NCBI RefSeq assembly: GCF_016405145.1
Contig: NZ_JAEKIA010000009.1
Span: 22,783-86,782 of the forward strand
Reading direction: 5' to 3'
Source of the DNA: Schaalia cardiffensis
GTDB lineage: Bacteria; Actinomycetota; Actinomycetes; Actinomycetales; Actinomycetaceae
DNA length: 64,000 bases
The notes below the pieces were generated by a model. The model saw nothing but the letters and a program-made list of their open reading frames with translations, had not been told where the DNA came from and did not search any database. Position 1 is the first letter of the stretch; each line of letters opens with the position of its first letter. Positions 25,680-34,504 of the stretch are shown here, in pieces. A program made the position numbers and the translations under genes.

Positions 25680-25692
25680 ACGTTCAAAGATA
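25680..25692 (-). promoter_or_regulatory. -10 box TATCTT, leaderless start
   Basis: TATCTT then TGAACGT (7 nt) and the ATG at 25679. No Shine-Dalgarno sequence is present. Confidence 0.55.
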
Positions 25693-25793
25693 CCCGGCAT
25701 TCCTCATCGCCGAGGACGCGATGACTGTCCCTTCGGGGCCGAAGTCCCATGAGTTCGGTCCCATTCAGTCTGCGCCCCACAGACCCCAGGGGC

Positions 25794-26930
25794 TCAGCGA
25801 AGACCGAGGTCGCGTTCAAGAGCCTGCTCAAGAAGCGCGTCGATCAGGGCTGCATAGCCCATTCCTGCCGCTTTCCACATCTGCGGATACATCGAGATCG
25901 GAGTGAAACCGGGCATTGTGTTGACCTCGTTAATGATGACCGTGCCCGCTTCCTCGTCGTGGAAGAAGTCCACCCGGGCAAGCCCCTCGCATTCGAGGGC
26001 TTCGAATGCTTTCGCTGCGGTCCAACGGATTTGCGCCTCGAACTCGGGAGCAACCTTCGCCGGGCAGACCAGGCCGATCGCTTCGGTGTCGATGTACTTG
26101 AGTTCGTAGTCGTAAAACTCGCCTTCAGGGACCTCGATCTCACCCAATGGAGCGGTCCTCGGACGCATTCCAGTGCCCCCAAGGACGCCGCATTCGATCT
26201 CGCGCCCCGAAATCGCCGCCTCCACGATGACACGCGGATCCGAGTTCTGCGCTTCCTTAATCGCCGTCGCCAAACCCTGAGGGGAATCGACTCGGGTAAT
26301 GCCGATCGAGGAGCCCGCCCGGCAAGGTTTAACGAACACCGGGTAGCCGAGTTCCCCTACGCGCCTCGCGCACTCCTCAGGGTCATCCTCCCAGTCCATC
26401 GGGGTGATGAGCTCCCAGGTTCCGACATCAATGCCCGCAGCTGCCAGGACAGTCTTCGTCAGATGCTTGTCCATTGAAATCGCGCTCGAGGTGACGCCGC
26501 AGCCGACGTAGTGCACATTCGCCATCTCGAACAGGCCCTGGATTGTTCCATCCTCACCGTAGGGTCCGTGCAGGAGTGGGAAAACCACATCCACATGCCC
26601 CAAGTCGCGCACATTCGCAACCTTCGATTCGGGGGACGCGGGATCGCCCTCGTAGGTGACTTCCAGGAGAGAACCAGAGCCGGGAGCAAGGACGACTCTC
26701 GAGGCGCCCGCTTGAACCGATTGTCCGCGCCCCTCGCGAAACTCCAAGAGTGAGGGGTTGTCTTCGACGAGGACCCATTCGCCCTCGTGGGTGATGCCGA
26801 CGGGAAGAACATCCCATTTCGTCCGATCAATGGCCTTGAGGATTCCGGCTGCCGTCGCGCACGAGACCTCGTGCTCGCCCGAACGACCGCCGAACACGAT
26901 GAGGACGCGACGCTTGGAGGTTTGAGTCAT
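25794..26930 (-). CDS. ddl: D-alanine--D-alanine ligase
   Basis: 378-aa ATP-grasp enzyme making the D-Ala-D-Ala dipeptide for peptidoglycan precursors. The N-terminal IVFGGRSGEHEVSCATA is the Ddl signature. Later come VFPLLHGPYGEDG, the glycine-rich FVKPCRAGSSIGI and the metal-binding end VIINEVNTMPGFTP. The ATG at 26930 is preceded by TACCCT at 7 nt, so it is probably leaderless; a GTG two codons upstream is less likely. It lies downstream of gpsA on the same strand (about 150 nt apart). A Tyr/Phe vancomycin-type specificity residue was not analysed. Confidence 0.95.
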   Translation of the reverse strand: MTQTSKRRVLIVFGGRSGEHEVSCATAAGILKAIDRTKWDVLPVGITHEGEWVLVEDNPSLLEFREGRGQSVQAGASRVVLAPGSGSLLEVTYEGDPASPESKVANVRDLGHVDVVFPLLHGPYGEDGTIQGLFEMANVHYVGCGVTSSAISMDKHLTKTVLAAAGIDVGTWELITPMDWEDDPEECARRVGELGYPVFVKPCRAGSSIGITRVDSPQGLATAIKEAQNSDPRVIVEAAISGREIECGVLGGTGMRPRTAPLGEIEVPEGEFYDYELKYIDTEAIGLVCPAKVAPEFEAQIRWTAAKAFEALECEGLARVDFFHDEEAGTVIINEVNTMPGFTPISMYPQMWKAAGMGYAALIDALLEQALERDLGLR

Positions 26931-26943
26931 GGGCACCAGGGTA
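26931..26943 (-). promoter_or_regulatory. -10 box TACCCT, leaderless start of ddl
   Basis: TACCCT, a 7-nt spacer GGTGCCC and then ATG. The absence of a Shine-Dalgarno sequence fits a leaderless mRNA. Confidence 0.5.
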
Positions 26944-27079
26944 TCGCCCAGGAAGTCTCCTCCCCCACTCGAGGGGCCGCGCGCCTTAGACCAGAGTCAG
27001 CGCCGTCCCCTCAAGACCGCAGTTCACACCACTTCAAGCAGGGCCAACCCGCGTTAAGTATCGCCTCGAAGGAGCATGT

Positions 27080-28111
27080 CTAAACGAGTTCGATCCTCCA
27101 TCCGTCCATCTTCTGCGGACGCGAGAGGAGCATCTGCCCCATCTGCTCGATGGAAGCCCCATCTCGGACGACTGATACGACGGCACTGATGATCGGCACG
27201 TCCACGTTCAAAGACTTCGCGAGGGCGAGGATCGGTTCTGCTGAACGGGCACCCTCAACGACGCCGGGAGAAAGGGCGATCGCCTCTTCGACGCTCATCC
27301 CCTGACCAACCCGGTGGCCGAAAGAGAAGTTGCGTGACAGGCGCGAGGAGCAGGTCGCCATGAGATCCCCCACTCCCGCGAGCCCCGAAAAAGTCTGGGG
27401 GTCCGCGCCCAGCGCAGTTCCCAGGCGAGTGATTTCCGCAAGACCTCGGGTGATGAGGGTCGCCCTCGTGTTCACGCCAAAGCCCATGCCTTCTGCGGCG
27501 CCGATCGCGACGGCGATGACATTCTTCGCAGCTCCCGCGATCTCTGAGCCGATGACATCGGTCGACACATAGGGACGGAAGTAGGAGGTGTGGCAGCTTT
27601 TCGCGAGGGAACTCGCAAGCTCAAGATTCGTCGAGGCGATGACGGTTGCCGTGGGGTTGTGCTCGGCGATCTCGCGCGAAAGATTGGGGCCGGAGAGGAT
27701 GGCGATCCTCGATTCATCGGCTCCACTCGCTTGAGCGATGATCTCGTCCACGCGTAACAGGCTCTCGAGTTCGAGCCCCTTGGCAAGAGAAAGGAAGACC
27801 GCATCCTCAGCGAGGTGGTCGCGAGCGGACTCGAGGGTGGGACGGACCGCAGCGACCGGCACGGCCACGACGATCATCTGCGAGCCCTCGACGGCCTGAG
27901 CGATGTCGCTGGTCGCGCTGATCCGCTCCGATAGTTCAATTCCTGGCAGGTAGCTCGCGTTCTCACCGGAGTTAATGAACTCAACGACGTCCGCGTTGCG
28001 ACCCCACATCGAGACCTCTAGTCCCGCATCGGCGAGAATCTGGGCGAAAGTCGTTCCCCAGGCTCCGGTGCCCAGGACTGTGGCGCGCGAGTAGGCACGT
28101 TCATCACTCAT
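27080..28111 (-). CDS. gpsA: glycerol-3-phosphate dehydrogenase [NAD(P)+]
   Basis: 343-aa cytosolic enzyme that reduces dihydroxyacetone phosphate to sn-glycerol-3-phosphate for phospholipid synthesis. The Rossmann motif GTGAWGT starts at residue 14. SGPNLSREIA, GSEIAGAAKNVIAVAIG (with the catalytic Lys) and FSGLAGVGDLMATCSSRLSRN are family blocks. The length is normal. TAGGCT sits 7 nt before the ATG at 28111. It belongs to a lipid/envelope set with plsC, the lipid kinase and murA, although a plus-strand lipoprotein gene separates it from plsC. Confidence 0.95.
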   Translation of the reverse strand: MSDERAYSRATVLGTGAWGTTFAQILADAGLEVSMWGRNADVVEFINSGENASYLPGIELSERISATSDIAQAVEGSQMIVVAVPVAAVRPTLESARDHLAEDAVFLSLAKGLELESLLRVDEIIAQASGADESRIAILSGPNLSREIAEHNPTATVIASTNLELASSLAKSCHTSYFRPYVSTDVIGSEIAGAAKNVIAVAIGAAEGMGFGVNTRATLITRGLAEITRLGTALGADPQTFSGLAGVGDLMATCSSRLSRNFSFGHRVGQGMSVEEAIALSPGVVEGARSAEPILALAKSLNVDVPIISAVVSVVRDGASIEQMGQMLLSRPQKMDGWRIELV

Positions 28112-28124
28112 GTGTGAGAGCCTA
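28112..28124 (-). promoter_or_regulatory. -10 box TAGGCT, leaderless start of gpsA
   Basis: TAGGCT plus CTCACAC and the ATG. It overlaps the upstream region of the divergent lipoprotein gene. Confidence 0.55.
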
Positions 28125-28162
28125 CCTGTAGTCCTCGCCTCACAGTGCTCAAGGAGTCAGTA

Positions 28163-28810
28163 GTGTCTCGTCCTTTCATCTCTGCCCCGCTTCTCATTGC
28201 TTCGCTGCTCGTCCTCGGAGCTTGCCAGGCGACTCCAGGCGAGCAGTCCTCCTCGCAGGCTCCCCAATCCGCTCACAGCACCCCTGCACCTCACGCGCAG
28301 TCCTCTTCCCAGTCCTCGGCTCTTCCCTCCACTCAAGACCCCGCAGAAACCCAAGCCCTCTCAGCGATCAACGGCGAGCAGTGGGTCACCTCCCTTGAGC
28401 CTCTCATGGCTCAGGTGGGCGAGGCGCCCATGGTCTTCCATGATCTACGTCTAGGCGATCACGAGGGCTTTTACCGGGTCGTCGTCGAATTCAGCGGCGA
28501 AGGCGTCCCCGGATACTTCCAATCCTGGACGGATGCTCCTGTCGAACTGGGCCGAGGCCGACCGCTTCCTGTCGCAGGTGACGCATTCCTCGACCTCGCG
28601 ATCACGGGCACAGCGATGCCCTCAAGCGATGAACTCAACGCCGAGTATTACGCGGGCGAGCGCAATCTTGAGCTCGGGCCCCTTGATGTTCGCGAGGATG
28701 GGACCTTCGAAGACACGACGCATATCGTGATCGGCATGGACCAGGCGAGGAAGTTCCAGATCGGCTTTTTGAAGAACCCGACTCGAATGGTCATTGACAT
28801 TCAAAAGTGA
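28163..28810 (+). CDS. lipoprotein with AMIN-like domain
   Basis: 215-aa secreted lipoprotein. The signal peptide ends with the lipobox VLGAC. A low-complexity Ser/Gln/Pro/Ala linker of about 45 residues follows. The C-terminal domain (about residues 90-215: FHDLRLGDHEGFYRVVVEF through PTRMVIDIQK) resembles the AMIN-like beta domain of actinobacterial envelope lipoproteins, and related AMIN domains bind cell-wall components. The start is GTG at 28163, with AAGGAG exactly 6 nt upstream. It is divergent from gpsA and convergent with plsC, the only plus-strand gene in this envelope block. Confidence 0.85.
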   Translation: MSRPFISAPLLIASLLVLGACQATPGEQSSSQAPQSAHSTPAPHAQSSSQSSALPSTQDPAETQALSAINGEQWVTSLEPLMAQVGEAPMVFHDLRLGDHEGFYRVVVEFSGEGVPGYFQSWTDAPVELGRGRPLPVAGDAFLDLAITGTAMPSSDELNAEYYAGERNLELGPLDVREDGTFEDTTHIVIGMDQARKFQIGFLKNPTRMVIDIQK

Positions 28811-28909
28811 AGCGCTGAGGTGGAGCTCTGGGAGAAGGGGAGCCTGAATTCAAGGCACCCCCCGTGCGGGCCAACCTCAAGACCCCAGTCGGCCCAAGAT
28901 CCGAGTGGC

Positions 28910-29689
28910 TCAGCTCCTCTTCCTCTTCGCGGCCTTCTTCGCCTTCTTCGCCCTCTGCTTCTGCTCGTCTTCCCACCAGGGGCCGGCCTTCGTGTAGGCC
29001 TTCCAGATCCGCTCCGGAGCTTTCGCCCCGCGAAGGTCCTCAACACCCGCAGTAACGGCATCGCGGATCCGCGTGGTGAGTTCTTCGACGGCCTCGTGGT
29101 CCTTCGAGCCGGCTTCCGAGATGAGATCGTCCATCTTCACAGGGGGCATGAAGGTGTAAGAGACCTTCTGGCCAGGGCGCATATCGGGCACTGAGGCGAA
29201 ACGATCCATAATGTCCTGCGGCCCCCACTGTGCAACCGGGATGACGGGCACACCCGTGTCGAGTGCGAGGCGAGCGGCACCCGTCTTGAAGGACATCGGC
29301 CACATATCCGGTTCTTGGGTGTGAGTCCCCTCAGGCCAAATGCACACGACCTCACCACTGTTCAAGGCTCGGGTCGCAGGAAGGAGAGCCTGGGATGGGT
29401 TCTTCTCCCGATCAACGGGGATCAATCCCATACCGTTGATGATCTTGCCGAAGACGGGCACGCCGAACATGGACTTCTTCGCAAGGAAACGCACGGGGAC
29501 ACCCCGTTTCATGAAATACCAGCAGACGCACAGCGGATCCACATCCGACAAGTGGTTGAACACGAGCAGATAGGGACCCTTTTCTGGGATGTTCTCAGTT
29601 CCCGTGGCCCTGATCTTCACCCAAGGAGTCATGATCGGCGTCAAAACGGCTTGAGCGAAGCGATAGAAACCCGTGATTGAACTCGTCAT
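28910..29689 (-). CDS. plsC: 1-acyl-sn-glycerol-3-phosphate acyltransferase
   Basis: 259-aa membrane-associated acyltransferase making phosphatidic acid from lysophosphatidic acid. The HX4D motif is NHLSDVDP near residue 46. The substrate-binding motif appears as WPEGTHT, an F-to-W variant of the usual FPEGT. A hydrophobic segment precedes the catalytic core, and the C-terminus is very basic (KKAKKAAKRKRS). The ATG at 29689 follows TAGACT at 7 nt. It lies 27 nt after the lipid kinase gene on the same strand, yet has its own promoter-like box. Confidence 0.9.
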   Translation of the reverse strand: MTSSITGFYRFAQAVLTPIMTPWVKIRATGTENIPEKGPYLLVFNHLSDVDPLCVCWYFMKRGVPVRFLAKKSMFGVPVFGKIINGMGLIPVDREKNPSQALLPATRALNSGEVVCIWPEGTHTQEPDMWPMSFKTGAARLALDTGVPVIPVAQWGPQDIMDRFASVPDMRPGQKVSYTFMPPVKMDDLISEAGSKDHEAVEELTTRIRDAVTAGVEDLRGAKAPERIWKAYTKAGPWWEDEQKQRAKKAKKAAKRKRS

Positions 29690-29702
29690 GGCCTTGAGTC
29701 TA
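29690..29702 (-). promoter_or_regulatory. -10 box TAGACT, leaderless start of plsC
   Basis: TAGACT plus CAAGGCC and the ATG at 29689. The AAGG inside the spacer is too close to act well as a ribosome binding site. Confidence 0.5.
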
Positions 29703-29716
29703 GCGAGGAGCGCCGC

Positions 29717-30694
29717 TCAGACGAGAACGTCCACCGCATGGGGCGCGCCGATCACCGTGAAGGGGATGTCGGCAACTCGATCGCCGTCGGCCATCGCGGT
29801 CATGCCACGAGGCTCGAGGATCTCCACTTCTTTAACACGTTCAACCTCAATGACCTCGTGTCCTTCGGCTCGCCCCACGACCACACCTGCGAGCACCGGG
29901 ACCGCTTGCCGAAGAGGAAGGGCCCCAACGTGGCACAGCTCGATCCGCCCATCGTGCAGGTCGGATTCGGGCACGAGGCGGATACCTCCACCGAAACAAC
30001 CCGAGTTCGACACCGAGGTGATCCACCCTGTGAATTCGCGTTCGACTCCGTCCACCATCGCGAGAATCCTTGAGGGACGATAAGAGGCGAGTGCGCCAAA
30101 AGCCCCGTAGCCGTAAGCGAGGGGCCCAGAGATGAGGAAAGAGTCGTTCGCGAGGATATTCGCCCTCGCATCCAAACCCAAGGACACCAAACCCAGGACG
30201 AGGGTCGTGCGCCCGTCCTCGCTCTTCACCCACATCCCATCGAGGGGCTTGAGGCGTAAGGCCAGTTCCTGATCCGATTGTGATGAGCGAAAACCGAGTT
30301 CTGCCAGTGAGCGGGCGCGTTGCATCGGGTCGTGACCGATGCCGAGGGCCCGACACAAGTCGTTCCCGCGTCCGCCGGGGATCGGCGCGAAGGGCAGGCC
30401 CGCTTCGTGGCATCCACGGGCGATGGCCGAAAGGAAACCGTCTCCACCTAGTCCTGCGACGACTGAGGTTTCGGATGCGGCCGCCAGGGCCACGGGATCA
30501 TCACTCGCGGTCGTCACAGATACGCGCACGGACCACCCTCCGGCGCGAAGGGCGCGCACAACATTGGGGCCGACTGCGACGGAGCGTCCTCCTGCGGACA
30601 TGGAAGAGACGAGGACGTGGATGCTCCTGCCCTCTTGACGCACAGGACTCGAAACGCGCTCCTCGGGCTTGTCTTCGTGACGGATGGCGCTCAT
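29717..30694 (-). CDS. diacylglycerol kinase family lipid kinase
   Basis: 325-aa enzyme of the DAGK_cat/YegS type. The nucleotide-binding motif VVAGLGGDGFLSAIA (the GGDGT-like element) lies near residue 73 and is followed by FAPIPGGRGNDLCRALG. The C-terminal half has a beta-rich lipid-binding part with GWITSVSNSGCFGGGIRLVPESDLHDG. About 25 N-terminal residues are polar and not part of the fold. The ATG overlaps the murA stop (ATGA), so it is translationally coupled to murA. It probably phosphorylates diacylglycerol or a related lipid. Confidence 0.87.
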   Translation of the reverse strand: MSAIRHEDKPEERVSSPVRQEGRSIHVLVSSMSAGGRSVAVGPNVVRALRAGGWSVRVSVTTASDDPVALAAASETSVVAGLGGDGFLSAIARGCHEAGLPFAPIPGGRGNDLCRALGIGHDPMQRARSLAELGFRSSQSDQELALRLKPLDGMWVKSEDGRTTLVLGLVSLGLDARANILANDSFLISGPLAYGYGAFGALASYRPSRILAMVDGVEREFTGWITSVSNSGCFGGGIRLVPESDLHDGRIELCHVGALPLRQAVPVLAGVVVGRAEGHEVIEVERVKEVEILEPRGMTAMADGDRVADIPFTVIGAPHAVDVLV

Positions 30695-32016
30695 GCGTCG
30701 AGGTATCCGACGCGAGCATCCAGCTGCTTGAGCTTCGTCGTGAAATGCTCATAGCCCCGGGAGATGACGTCAATGCCGGAGACCGTGGATGTTCCCTCGG
30801 CGGCGAGCGCCGCGATGAGATGGGAGAATCCGCCGCGCAAATCCGGGACCGTGATGTCTGCGGCGTGCAAAGGCGTCGGACCGGAGATCACCGCAGAGTG
30901 GAAGAAGTTGCGCTGTCCGAAACGGCAGGGGGTGCCGCCCAAGCATTCGCGGTAGACCTGGATATTCGCACCCATCTTGCGCAGGGCCTTAGTGAAGCCG
31001 AAACGATTCTCGTACACGGTTTCATGAACGATCGACAGACCCCTCGCCTGCGTGAGGGCGACAACGAGGGGCTGCTGCCAGTCGGTCATGAAGCCCGGGT
31101 GCACCGCAGTTTCGAGGGCGATCGAGTTGAGCTCACCGCCCGGGTGGTAGAAGCGGATCCCCTCGGAGTCAATATCGAAGGCACCACCGACCTTGCGGTA
31201 GGTGTTGAGGAAAGTCGTCATATCGGGCTGGTGGGCGCCGCGCACATAAATATCGCCGCGAGTCGCGAGGGCCGCAGCCCCCCAGGATGCGGCTTCAATC
31301 CGATCGGGAAGGGCATTGTGGCGGTATCCGTGAAGAGTCGAGACCCCTTCAATGCGGATCGTCCGATCGGTGTCGACCGAGATGATCGCACCCATCTTCT
31401 GCAAAACGTTAATGAGATCCATGATCTCCGGCTCAACGGCAGCACCCTTCAAAATCGTGATGCCCTCAACGCGAACAGCAGTGAGGAGGGTCTGCTCGGT
31501 CGCGCCAACGGAGGGGAAGGGAAGCTCGATCAGGGCACCGCGAAGTCCTTCAGCGGGTTTGCGGATACGTACACCATCAGGACGCTTCTCCACGACCGCG
31601 CCGAAACGGCGCAAAGTGTCAAGGTGGAAGTCGATCGGGCGACCGCCGATATTACAGCCCCCCAGCTCGGGGATGAAAGCCTCCCCGAGCTGGTGGAGCA
31701 GAGGTCCGCAAAAGAGGATCGGAATGCGCGATGCCCCGCCAAGGGAGTCAATATCCGAACGCGAAGCGATCTTCACATTCCTCGGGTCGAGCGTCATCAC
31801 GCCGGATGTCTGGTCGAAGTTCACCTCAACGCCGTGCAGGCGCAGAAGATCAGAGACGACGTCGACATCACGGATGAGGGGGACGTTGGACAGTTGAGAG
31901 AGGCCATCGCCGAGAAGGGCCGCAACCATCGCCTTCGGGACGAAGTTCTTGGCCCCACGGACTGTGATGGTTCCCTGGAGGGGGTAGCCGCCTTCAACGC
32001 GCAGCACGGAGGGCAT
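30691..32016 (-). CDS. murA: UDP-N-acetylglucosamine 1-carboxyvinyltransferase
   Basis: 441-aa cytosolic enzyme, the first committed step of peptidoglycan synthesis. The catalytic Cys (target of fosfomycin) is present in GGCNIGGRPID at about residue 121. The N-terminal GTITVRGAKNFVPKAM contains the conserved Lys/Asn. The start is ATG at 32016, with GAGGAG 9 nt upstream; another ATG two codons earlier (32022) is almost as good. It begins an operon with the lipid kinase and probably plsC. Confidence 0.95.
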   Translation of the reverse strand: MPSVLRVEGGYPLQGTITVRGAKNFVPKAMVAALLGDGLSQLSNVPLIRDVDVVSDLLRLHGVEVNFDQTSGVMTLDPRNVKIASRSDIDSLGGASRIPILFCGPLLHQLGEAFIPELGGCNIGGRPIDFHLDTLRRFGAVVEKRPDGVRIRKPAEGLRGALIELPFPSVGATEQTLLTAVRVEGITILKGAAVEPEIMDLINVLQKMGAIISVDTDRTIRIEGVSTLHGYRHNALPDRIEAASWGAAALATRGDIYVRGAHQPDMTTFLNTYRKVGGAFDIDSEGIRFYHPGGELNSIALETAVHPGFMTDWQQPLVVALTQARGLSIVHETVYENRFGFTKALRKMGANIQVYRECLGGTPCRFGQRNFFHSAVISGPTPLHAADITVPDLRGGFSHLIAALAAEGTSTVSGIDVISRGYEHFTTKLKQLDARVGYLDA

Positions 32017-32171
32017 GGTCATCGTCTCCTCGATCTGTCCTTTAGAACTGTGCACAACTCTAGGACAGGACGCGCTTCGAGCGCTCACCTCGGGACGTTC
32101 ACTCCCCCACATGTGCGCCTATTCAGGGCCTTCATCCTCGTCTTTCACTCGCGTTTGACCGAGCAGCAGGT

Positions 32172-32260
32172 CCTTCCTCCACTTGCGTGAAGACTCGGCT
32201 TATACGCAGAGTCTCCCGCCACAAGAGCCTCCCCTTCCTCCACTTGCGTGAAGACTCGGC
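32172..32260. repeat. 28-bp direct repeat spanning the leuD 3' end
   Basis: Two exact copies of a 28-bp sequence (CCTTCCTCCACTTGCGTGAA plus GACTCGGC) at 32172-32199 and 32233-32260, offset 61 bp. One copy lies inside leuD and encodes part of PSLHASGGR. The other abuts the TAA stop codon from outside. Confidence 0.9.
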
Positions 32261-32904
32261 ACACCAAGATTCACAGGACGCGCGGAGACGACCTCTTCTT
32301 TTGGCAAGTACTTCGCCGGAAGCGTTGTCGGTTTGAAGTCAGGACGTTTTGCTTCGTAGGCGCAGATCGCGTCCTCGTCGCGAAGGGTCAAGGCGATGTC
32401 GTCGAGGCCCTCCAAGAGGCACCAGCGCGCATAGTCGTCGATCTCGAAGGACGCGGTGACGGGACCTGCGGTGACGGTCTTAGCCTCAAGGGACACTGTC
32501 ACTTCGGTGCCCGGTTCGTTCTCGAGGACTTTCCACAGGGAATCGCAGTCCTCCTGGGTGATGACCCCGGCGACAAGACCCTGCTTGCCCGCGTTGCCAC
32601 GGAAGATGTCCGCGAACTTCGGGGAGAGGACGACGCGGAAGCCATAGTCCTTCAGGGCCCAGACCGCGTGCTCACGAGAAGAACCGGTCCCGAAGTCGGG
32701 GCCTGCGATGAGGACGGAGCCCGAGCGGTAGGCGTCTTGATTGAGGACGAAGTTCGGGTCGTTCCTCCAGGCAGCGAAGAGCGCATCTTCGAAGCCCGTG
32801 CGGGTAATGCGCTTGAGGTAGACCGCGGGGATGATCTGGTCGGTGTCGACGTTCGAACGGCGGAGCGGGACTCCGATGCCGGTGTGAGTCGTGAACTTGT
32901 CCAT
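32200..32904 (-). CDS. leuD: 3-isopropylmalate dehydratase small subunit
   Basis: 234-aa swivel-domain subunit of isopropylmalate isomerase (leucine synthesis). In organisms with CimA it also isomerises citramalate. [14 protein letters not shown] near the start and [17 protein letters not shown] (about residues 68-84) are hallmarks. The family core ends near PVNLGVPS. The last 16-18 residues (Gly/Ser/Arg/Cys-rich) are encoded by repeated DNA and look like a recent extension. It is 24 nt downstream of leuC in an operon. The enzyme acts in the cytosol with LeuC, which carries the iron-sulfur cluster. Confidence 0.95.
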   Translation of the reverse strand: MDKFTTHTGIGVPLRRSNVDTDQIIPAVYLKRITRTGFEDALFAAWRNDPNFVLNQDAYRSGSVLIAGPDFGTGSSREHAVWALKDYGFRVVLSPKFADIFRGNAGKQGLVAGVITQEDCDSLWKVLENEPGTEVTVSLEAKTVTAGPVTASFEIDDYARWCLLEGLDDIALTLRDEDAICAYEAKRPDFKPTTLPAKYLPKEEVVSARPVNLGVPSLHASGGRGGSCGGRLCV

Positions 32905-32928
32905 GAGTGTTCTCCTTCCGCGCCAGTC

Positions 32929-34329
32929 TTAGAGGTCCGCCGGGCTCGACAAGGTTCCGCGCACCGCTGTGGCGGCGGCGACCAGTGGCGACACGAGGTG
33001 GGTGCGCCCGCCCTTGCCCTGTCGGCCCTCGAAGTTACGGTTCGAGGTCGAGGCGGAGCGTTCGCCGGGGCTGAGCGTGTCGGGGTTCATTCCCAGGCAC
33101 ATCGAACAGCCCGCATTACGCCATTCGGCTCCGAACTCCGTGAAGACCCTGTCGAGTCCTTCGGCTTCGGCCTGCAGGCGGACTCGGGCGGAACCGGGCA
33201 CGACGAGCATTCGGATGGAGTCGGCTTTCTTGCGTCCCTTGATAATGGCCGCTGCGGCCCGCAGGTCCTCGATGCGCCCGTTCGTGCACGAGCCGAGGAA
33301 GACCGTGTCGATGCGGATATCGCGCATCGCAGTGCCGGCTTTCAAAGCCATGTATTCCAGGGCCCTTTCGGCGGCGAGACGCTGTGATTCATCACTAAAG
33401 TCCTTGGGGTCAGGCACCTTCGAGGAGAGGGGAACACCTTGGCCTGGGTTGGTGCCCCAGGTGACGAAGGGTTCGATGTCGGCCGCTTCGAGGATGACCT
33501 CGGCGTCGAAGACGGCGTCCTCATCGGAGGGAAGGGTCTTCCAGTATTCGACGGCGCGCTCCCATTCCTCGCCCTCGGGTGCGTGCGGACGGTCTTTGAG
33601 GTATTCGAAGGTCGTTTCGTCGGGGGCGACCATTCCGGCTCGGGCACCGGCCTCGATCGACATATTGCACACCGTCATGCGCCCCTCCATGGAGAGTTCG
33701 CGGATCGCTTGTCCCCGGTATTCGAGGACGTAGCCCTGCCCCCCACCGGTTCCGATCTTCGCGATGACGGCAAGGATGATGTCTTTCGCGGTCGAACCTT
33801 GAGGCAGAGAGCCGTTCACGGTGATCGCCATCGTCTTGAAGGGGGCGAGCGGCAGGGTCTGGGTCGCGAGGACGTGTTCAACCTGGCTGGTCCCAATGCC
33901 GAAAGCGAGGGCTCCGAAGGCGCCGTGTGTGGAGGTGTGCGAGTCGCCGCAGACGATCGTCATGCCGGGCTGCGTCAGTCCGAGCTGCGGGCCGACGACG
34001 TGCACGATTCCCTGGTCGGCGTCGCCGAGGGAGTGCAGGCGGATCCCGAATTCCTTCGCGTTGTGGCGAAGAGTGTGGATCTGCAGGCGGCTCGTCTCGT
34101 CGGCGATCGGCAGGTCGATGTCGAGGGTCGGAGTGTTGTGGTCCTCGGTGGCGATCGTCAGCTCCGGGCGGCGGACCTTGCGGCCTGCGAGCCTGAGCCC
34201 TTCGAAGGCTTGGGGGCTCGTCACCTCGTGGACAAGGTGGAGGTCGATGTAGAGCAGGTCGGGGGCTCCGCCCTCGCCCTGCTTCACGATGTGGTCGCGC
34301 CACACCTTCTCTGCCATTGTGCCGGTCAC
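32929..34329 (-). CDS. leuC: 3-isopropylmalate dehydratase large subunit
   Basis: 466-aa aconitase-family subunit that carries the [4Fe-4S] cluster, with ligand Cys in [12 protein letters not shown] and in the [11 protein letters not shown] motif. Early blocks [14 protein letters not shown] and [16 protein letters not shown] are typical. The start is GTG at 34329, directly behind AAGGAGG (4-nt spacing). The ATG four codons later (34317) is in line with many homologues. It is transcribed divergently from the IclR-type regulator, the normal arrangement for regulation by LtbR/NdgR. Confidence 0.96.
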   Translation of the reverse strand: MTGTMAEKVWRDHIVKQGEGGAPDLLYIDLHLVHEVTSPQAFEGLRLAGRKVRRPELTIATEDHNTPTLDIDLPIADETSRLQIHTLRHNAKEFGIRLHSLGDADQGIVHVVGPQLGLTQPGMTIVCGDSHTSTHGAFGALAFGIGTSQVEHVLATQTLPLAPFKTMAITVNGSLPQGSTAKDIILAVIAKIGTGGGQGYVLEYRGQAIRELSMEGRMTVCNMSIEAGARAGMVAPDETTFEYLKDRPHAPEGEEWERAVEYWKTLPSDEDAVFDAEVILEAADIEPFVTWGTNPGQGVPLSSKVPDPKDFSDESQRLAAERALEYMALKAGTAMRDIRIDTVFLGSCTNGRIEDLRAAAAIIKGRKKADSIRMLVVPGSARVRLQAEAEGLDRVFTEFGAEWRNAGCSMCLGMNPDTLSPGERSASTSNRNFEGRQGKGGRTHLVSPLVAAATAVRGTLSSPADL

Positions 34330-34463
34330 GCTTCCTCCTTGGTCCGGGCATTTCGCGTTTGTTCCGCGCCTCGCGCGAAGAACTGCGAGTGGGGGAAGTG
34401 GAGTCGTCGGGTGCGATTCGTTCTTCCCCATTGATATTCATCGTCTGCCGTTCCACTATTCGA

Positions 34464-34488
34464 AGACTTGAAGTCTCACCGTTTGAGA
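34464..34488. promoter_or_regulatory. overlapping inverted repeats, likely LtbR/NdgR operator
   Basis: AGACTT-G-AAGTCT (34464-34476) overlaps TCTCA-CCGTT-TGAGA (34474-34488). Both are perfect inverted repeats, placed between the divergent leuC and IclR-regulator starts and just upstream of the regulator. This is the expected position for an IclR-family operator controlling both genes. Confidence 0.6.
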
Positions 34489-34504
34489 TGGCAGACTGTG
34501 GAGC

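Noticed and set aside
30280..32190. 636-codon open frame on the plus strand opposite murA and the lipid kinase
   Set aside because: It is antisense to two well-recognised genes, has no family resemblance, and arises from high-GC codon bias.
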